DNA of 6,327 nt from Limnochordia bacterium (GTDB lineage: Bacteria; Bacillota; Limnochordia; Darwinibacteriales; SLO01). The notes below the pieces were generated by a model that saw only the letters and a program-made list of their open reading frames with translations, ran no database searches and was not told the DNA's origin. Location of the stretch: positions 1 through 6,327 of the forward strand of contig SLOG01000262.1 of assembly GCA_007132635.1 (NCBI GenBank), read 5' to 3'. Made by a program: the position numbers and the translations under genes. Positions 5,903 through 6,327 of this stretch are shown here, in pieces; the first letter of the stretch is position 1; every line of letters starts with the position of its first letter.

Positions 5903-6327
5903 ACCTACCATCTCCCTTCTTTCGATCGATGGGAGTGACAAGCCCACTCTCCGAACGGTGGTAGAGCTGCTCACGATGGACGTCCGTATCCTCGCCAGAC
6001 AAATTCAAAAACGGCAGCAGCTGATCAGGGCGGAGATTGCCGCTCGCTCCACAGGCACACAGCAGGTGAATGACGGGCTGTGACTGATCAGTCTGCACCT
6101 TCAATTCATATAAGAGCGGGCGAATATCTCGCTGGCGGGGTCCCTTCTTCGTTGGCTTTGTGATCATCAGTTCATGCGCAGCCAAGACCGCAGCTGTACG
6201 CTCCCTAAGCCCTTCCAGGTCAGTGGATTGGGGAGTCAGGGAATACGCGGCGGCGTTGACGATAACAGCCAGTCCCGGAGCGTCTGGAGCCAGCGACGTC
6301 GCCTCCATAATGGCCAGCCCGGATGGC
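5892..6327 (-). CDS. TIGR03936/DUF2344 radical-SAM-linked protein, C-terminal part
   Basis: The last 144 residues of a protein that enters from the right edge; the reading frame is open to 6326, so the ATG at 6308 is internal. The sequence fits the DUF2344 (TIGR03936) family, which in many Clostridia and relatives is encoded after a B12-binding radical SAM gene (TIGR03960) and before rng. Supporting segments are KKGPRQRDIRPLLYELKV, CGASGNLRPDQLLPFL and HREQLYHR near the C-terminus, plus the location next to rng. The biochemical role of the family is not established to my knowledge; a role in RNA modification or ribosome biogenesis is only suggested by the neighbours. The stop codon lies 11 nt inside rng, so the two genes are probably co-transcribed and coupled. 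The assignment rests on recollection of family motifs and context. Confidence 0.75.
   Translation of the reverse strand, partial: PSGLAIMEATSLAPDAPGLAVIVNAAAYSLTPQSTDLEGLRERTAAVLAAHELMITKPTKKGPRQRDIRPLLYELKVQTDQSQPVIHLLCACGASGNLRPDQLLPFLNLSGEDTDVHREQLYHRSESGLVTPIDRKKGDGRYEQ
5912..5918 (-). promoter_or_regulatory. Ribosome binding site that decides the rng start
   Basis: The minus strand reads AAGGGAG here, 9 nt from the ATG at 5902 and touching the ATG at 5911. It lies inside the 3' end of the upstream gene, which suggests coupled translation. The longer frame from 5974 has no such support. Confidence 0.6.

Noticed and set aside
5489..5938. A 149-codon plus-strand frame
   Set aside because: It is antisense to the N-terminal half of RNase G and has no recognisable features.
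5903..5974. Longer rng start at 5974
   Set aside because: The extra 24 residues lie wholly within the upstream gene and do not resemble RNase G; the ATG at 5902 has suitable spacing.

Overview
The window reads as a Firmicutes (Bacillota) chromosome segment of moderate G+C, with every gene on the minus strand. The main clue is the order DUF2344 protein (TIGR03936-like), RNase G, L21, Prp protease, L27, Obg, YhbY. The L27 also carries the N-terminal extension cut by Prp, which is typical of Firmicutes and relatives. RNase G with a DUF2344 gene upstream of rplU recalls Clostridia, Negativicutes or Alicyclobacillus-like Bacilli rather than Bacillus subtilis. I cannot name the genus.

In transcription order (right to left): 6327-5892 is the 3' part of a TIGR03936/DUF2344 gene, which overlaps rng (5902-4463). 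A consensus sigma-A promoter (4485-4457) lies over the last codons of rng and starts a structured leader of about 93 nt ahead of rplU. rplU, prp and rpmA (4357-3436) are joined by two TAATG stop/start junctions. They are followed by a good intrinsic terminator (3413-3376). Then come obg (3345-2056) and yhbY (2011-1709). yhbY is joined by an ATGA junction to uxaA (altronate dehydratase, from 1706 or 1712 to 201). After 63 nt comes the 5' end of xylA (xylose isomerase, from 137 off the left edge).

Two themes meet here. The first is ribosome biogenesis: RNase G, two 50S proteins, the protease that matures L27, the Obg GTPase and the YhbY RNA-binding protein. The second is plant-polysaccharide sugar catabolism: UxaA in the hexuronate pathway and XylA in the pentose pathway. 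The direct, apparently translationally coupled join between yhbY and uxaA is the most unusual thing seen, because in many Firmicutes housekeeping genes (for example proBA, nadD, rsfS) follow this point.

No gene-free stretch exceeds 300 bases. I see no rRNA, tRNA, CRISPR array, insertion sequence or phage feature. I do not find convincing evidence of a previously undescribed system; the window is mostly a well-known operon with an interesting junction and well-defined regulatory sites.
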